A program made the position numbers and the translations under genes. A stretch of DNA of 43,793 bases, taken from Paraburkholderia sp. Ac-20340. Its GTDB lineage: Bacteria; Pseudomonadota; Gammaproteobacteria; Burkholderiales; Burkholderiaceae. The first letter of the stretch is position 1. Each line of letters opens with the position of its first letter. Under the pieces are notes generated by a model. It was not told where the DNA came from and did no database searches. It saw only the letters and a program-made list of their open reading frames with translations. The stretch spans positions 1-43,793 of the forward strand of contig NZ_JAAGPR010000052.1 of the NCBI RefSeq assembly GCF_017104965.1, in the 5' to 3' direction. This document shows, piece after piece, positions 41,545 to 43,793 of this stretch.

Positions 41545-41956
41545 ATGCCTGCTACAACATACGGGCTCCATATTTCGAAGCGCGTGTTCCAGATCTACTG
41601 GGCCGACGCGGAGAACAGCGACGGCGCCAATCGCAGGTTCAGCAGAGCGGACCTGATGACCTTTCTTTCGCAGCGGCCTGCTGGCCGCATTGCACTCGAA
41701 GCCTGCGCGAACGCCGATTGGTGGGGTCGCAGGCTCCGCACACTGGGGCACGAGGTCGTTCTGTTGCGTTGCGAGTTTATTCACGCATTAGTAGACCTAA
41801 ATGGAACCGGCGCCGCGACTGCCCGTGCGATCTGGACTGCAGCACAGCAGCCAGGCAAGAACACCGTCGCGGCCATGACGGAGGATCAGCAAGCCATTCT
41901 CGGTCTGAATCGCATGCGCTCGTCGCTCGTCAAGTTCCGGGCCATGCAGATCAATC
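41545..41956 (+). pseudogene. IS110/IS1111-type transposase, inactive and interrupted by IS66
   Basis: From ATG 41545, YGLHISKRVFQIYWADAE, then ALEACANADWWGRRLRTLGH and IWTAAQQPGKN with LNRMRSSLVKFRAMQINRKR match the N-terminal half of IS1111-type DEDD transposases. It stops where an IS66 end begins at 41957. Two catalytic positions were already lost: the usual G-I-D-V-S-K reads GLHISK (Asp to His), and the DAADAR aspartates read GAATAR. The glutamate in LEAC remains. So the gene was dead before the IS66 insertion, or diverged after it. The C-terminal half would lie beyond the IS66/IS21 insertion, outside the window. Confidence 0.88.
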
Positions 41957-41965
41957 GTAAGCGGT

Positions 41966-43534
41966 CTATTGACCACGCCCCTCAGAGGTTAGGGTGGCAG
42001 GCGGCGCCCACGGCATGAGCGCCGCATAGTCGTCAGCGGTTGCGGCAAGGGGCAACTTCGCGAACAGCGAGACGAGATAGCGGTAAGGATCGATGCCATT
42101 CGCCTTGCAGGTTTCAACCAGTGAGTAGAGATTGGCGCTCGCCTGCGCGCCGGCAACGGTGCCGGCAAACAGCCATCCTTTCCTTCCGATGACGAACGGC
42201 CTGATGGCGTTCTCGCACAGGTTGTTCGATATGGGCCAGTTCCCGTTCTCGACATAGCGGGCCAGCTTGGGCCACTGTCCATGCATGTACTGGAGAGCCT
42301 TGCCAAGCAAACTCGACGGCACGATCGTCGGCAGTTGCTTGACCATCATGTGCTCGATGACGGCGAGCACGCGACTACTGTAGCGAGCACGCAGCCGCTG
42401 CCGACGTTGCGCTGTCCACTTCGCTGCGCGCGCCTCGACAGCGAACAGCTTTCCAATCAGCCCGACGAACCGTGTAGCCAGCAGGTCCGGCGTGCGCGCG
42501 GCCTTCGGCACGGTCTCTTCCGCCTTGATGAATCCGCGACGCACGTGCGCCCAGCAACCGAGATGCACGAGCCGGTGATCACGAGCGATGCCGTTGTATA
42601 GCTCATAGCCGTCGGTCATCAACACGGTACCAGGCTTCACGCCCGCATAGAGCCGCTGCGCATGCTGGGCGCCACGCCCCGGCGAGTACGAGAACATCCT
42701 AACGGGCGGTCCCGAGCCGTTGACTTGCGCCCACAGATAGCTCTTCGATTGCGGTCGCCGTCCTGGCTCCTTCAACACCTGGAAGGTTGTCTCGTCGCCG
42801 TAGATGAGTTCCGAGTCGAGCAGCACATCGCGCATCAGGTTGATCACGGGCTGCGCGGCAAGACCAACGCGAACAACGCTGGCCGCCAGAGTGTTCGACG
42901 AGATGTCGCCGCCGAAGCGGCGCAGCAGGGTTGCCTGGCGATACAGCGGCATGCCGTACTGGTACTTGCCGGTGATGATCCATGCGAGCGCCGATTCCGT
43001 GAGCAGCCCGCGAGGGATAATTCTTGCCGGTGCTGGCGTGACCTTGATGCCGAGGTCACAGCAGGGACACGCGTACTTCACCCGTTGATGCTGGACGACG
43101 CGTACCTGTTCGGGAATCACGTCGAGCTGCTCGCTGGTCTCCACACCGATCTCAACCAGCGCATGGCCGTCGTGCGCGCAGAAGCGCTCCGACTCGGGCA
43201 ATTCGTGCCGCACGATCTCGCGCGGCAGATGCGGATCGAGCGGTTTGCGTCCGCGCTTGCCGCGCGTGTGCCCGGCAACCTGCGTGGCGGGTTCATCCTC
43301 ACGTGCGGGCGCGGCGTCAGTACCGAGTGCTTCGGCCTCGTTAAACAGGCCGAGTTGATCAGTCGCGCGAGCCTCGCTCGACGCGCCGAACAACTCGTGT
43401 TTATAGGCACGTAGGCTCTCCTCTGCCAGGTCGCGCTCAGCCTTCGCCAGCCGAAGCTCGCCACGCAGTGCGTCGCGCTCGGCGAGTAGCGCCTGATACT
43501 CTTCGGCACTGAGTGTGACGATGTCGTTCGGCAT
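41966..43534 (-). CDS. tnpC: IS66-family transposase TnpC
   Basis: A 522-residue IS66 transposase that looks intact. An N-terminal coiled coil (EEYQALLAERDALRGELRLA onward) leads to the zinc-finger-like region (ERFCAHDGHALVEIG and KYACPCCDLGIKV), then the DDE core: Asp in LIYGDETTF, Asp in VLMTDGYELYNG and Glu in NNLCENAIRPFVIGRKGW. The C-terminal IS66_C segment (GAQASANLYSLVETCKANGI followed by DPYRYL) is present. The start ATG at 43534 is 33 bases from the tnpB stop, the usual spacing. The enzyme cannot move the element if TnpA/TnpB are needed in cis, because tnpB is interrupted by IS21. Confidence 0.97.
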   Translation of the reverse strand: MPNDIVTLSAEEYQALLAERDALRGELRLAKAERDLAEESLRAYKHELFGASSEARATDQLGLFNEAEALGTDAAPAREDEPATQVAGHTRGKRGRKPLDPHLPREIVRHELPESERFCAHDGHALVEIGVETSEQLDVIPEQVRVVQHQRVKYACPCCDLGIKVTPAPARIIPRGLLTESALAWIITGKYQYGMPLYRQATLLRRFGGDISSNTLAASVVRVGLAAQPVINLMRDVLLDSELIYGDETTFQVLKEPGRRPQSKSYLWAQVNGSGPPVRMFSYSPGRGAQHAQRLYAGVKPGTVLMTDGYELYNGIARDHRLVHLGCWAHVRRGFIKAEETVPKAARTPDLLATRFVGLIGKLFAVEARAAKWTAQRRQRLRARYSSRVLAVIEHMMVKQLPTIVPSSLLGKALQYMHGQWPKLARYVENGNWPISNNLCENAIRPFVIGRKGWLFAGTVAGAQASANLYSLVETCKANGIDPYRYLVSLFAKLPLAATADDYAALMPWAPPATLTSEGRGQ

Positions 43535-43566
43535 GGCCAGTTAGACCGTCCAGATGCGCCGGGCGT

Positions 43567-43679
43567 TCAGCCGATCCGTTCGTAAAACCGGCGTGGGTGC
43601 TTCTGGATAAGAGCCAGATCGATGCCGTCGAGCAACCAGTGCAATTGCTCGACCGTCAGAGAGATATGTCGCGCGCAGT
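43567..43679 (-). pseudogene. tnpB: IS66 accessory protein TnpB, 3' fragment
   Basis: On the minus strand the frame ends SLTVEQLHWLLDGIDLALIQ followed by KHPRRFYERIG and a stop at 43567-43569. The block LT.EQL..LLDGID is the conserved C-terminus of TnpB (IS66 Orf2-like, PF05717). The gene is cut at about 43680 by an IS21 end, leaving some 37 codons of an approximately 115-codon gene. Confidence 0.88.
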
Positions 43680-43793
43680 TGTAAATTGATACAGCAACGC
43701 AGTTAGGAATTGATACACCTCGTTGTAGGGTTGCTCCTTTTGGGCGGCCCGTGATCAGCTACGAGGAGTACATGGAAATCGAGATTCTGCGTC
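43680..43793 (+). mobile_element. IS21-family element, left end
   Basis: The end starts TGTAAATTGATACAGC at 43680, and a second copy, GGAATTGATACACC, follows at 43706-43719. Multiple short repeats at the ends, recognised by IstA, are characteristic of IS21. The element begins inside tnpB of the IS66 and runs off the window. Confidence 0.8.
43751..43793 (+). CDS. istA: IS21-family transposase IstA, N-terminal fragment
   Basis: From a GTG at 43751 the frame reads ISYEEYMEIEILR and runs off the window. A start of the type MISYEEYMEI is typical of IstA, just before its helix-turn-helix. Only 14 codons are visible. An ATG at 43772 is an alternative start. Confidence 0.7.
   Translation, partial: MISYEEYMEIEILR

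Larger units (their letters stand above)
41957..43679 (-). mobile_element. IS66-family element, left part, split by IS21
   Basis: The element end begins GTAAGCGGTCTATTGACC at 41957, the GTAAGC start typical of IS66 terminal repeats, just inside a truncated IS1111-type gene. Read on the minus strand it carries tnpC (41966-43534) and the end of tnpB (43567-43679). At 43680 an IS21 end cuts tnpB. The rest of tnpB, tnpA and the other IS66 end must lie beyond the window. The usual eight-base target duplication cannot be checked. Confidence 0.85.

Noticed and set aside
1..43793. CRISPR arrays, tRNA or rRNA genes
   Set aside because: No regularly spaced repeats and no recognisable rRNA or tRNA sequence were seen on reading either strand.

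Overview
The window looks like an accessory, insertion-sequence-rich catabolic region from a Burkholderiaceae genome (Paraburkholderia/Caballeronia/Burkholderia type). The evidence is the GC-rich coding style, a Burkholderia-type trimeric porin, an abundance of LysR/AraC regulators and amino-acid permeases, and IS3, IS110/IS1111, IS66 and IS21 pieces of the kind common in these bacteria. No rRNA, tRNA, CRISPR array or replication gene is visible.

Layout. (1) 1-127: tail and right end of an IS3-family element. (2) 128-1154: no recognisable gene. (3) 1155-7215: a lone citrate-lyase alpha-type CoA-transferase (CitF-like) on +, then a minus-strand block read right to left of cyclase-family hydrolase, PuuP-like permease, porin (with a strong terminator) and PanB. 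(4) 7792-9599: convergent AraC and LysR regulators. (5) 9945-22782: a 13-kb, entirely plus-strand array of GMC oxidoreductase, aldehyde dehydrogenase, methylaspartate ammonia-lyase, CaiB/BaiF CoA-transferase, CitE-like lyase, CycA-like permease, EthD-domain protein, MFS transporter, a second aldehyde dehydrogenase and a 3-hydroxyisobutyrate-dehydrogenase-like enzyme. (6) 22931-25805, minus strand: HAD hydrolase, ureidoglycolate-lyase-like protein and an orphan branched-chain-type ABC substrate-binding protein. (7) 26701-32253: pyruvate carboxylase, class I fumarase and a DUF1330 protein. (8) 32275-32701: decayed IS110 remnant. (9) 32906-41246: a second amino-acid module with aminotransferase, AraC regulator, AlaX-type tRNA-editing protein, CAT-type permease, LysR regulator, EamA exporter and serine/threonine dehydratase. 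(10) 41545-43793: a nest of insertion sequences, with IS21 inside tnpB of an IS66 that sits inside a dead IS1111-type transposase gene.

How the genes may work together. Methylaspartate ammonia-lyase gives mesaconate. A class I fumarase (several have mesaconase activity) could hydrate it to citramalate, the CaiB-type transferase could activate it, and the CitE-like lyase could cleave citramalyl-CoA to acetyl-CoA and pyruvate. Pyruvate carboxylase would then refill oxaloacetate. No glutamate mutase is present, so methylaspartate would not come from glutamate. Instead the ammonia-lyase is preceded by an alcohol oxidase/dehydrogenase and an aldehyde dehydrogenase, as expected if a hydroxymethyl side chain (for example 4-hydroxyvaline) were oxidised to the beta-carboxyl of methylaspartate. 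That route is an inference and is the most interesting hypothesis in the window. All calls come from reading the sequence; no database search was run.
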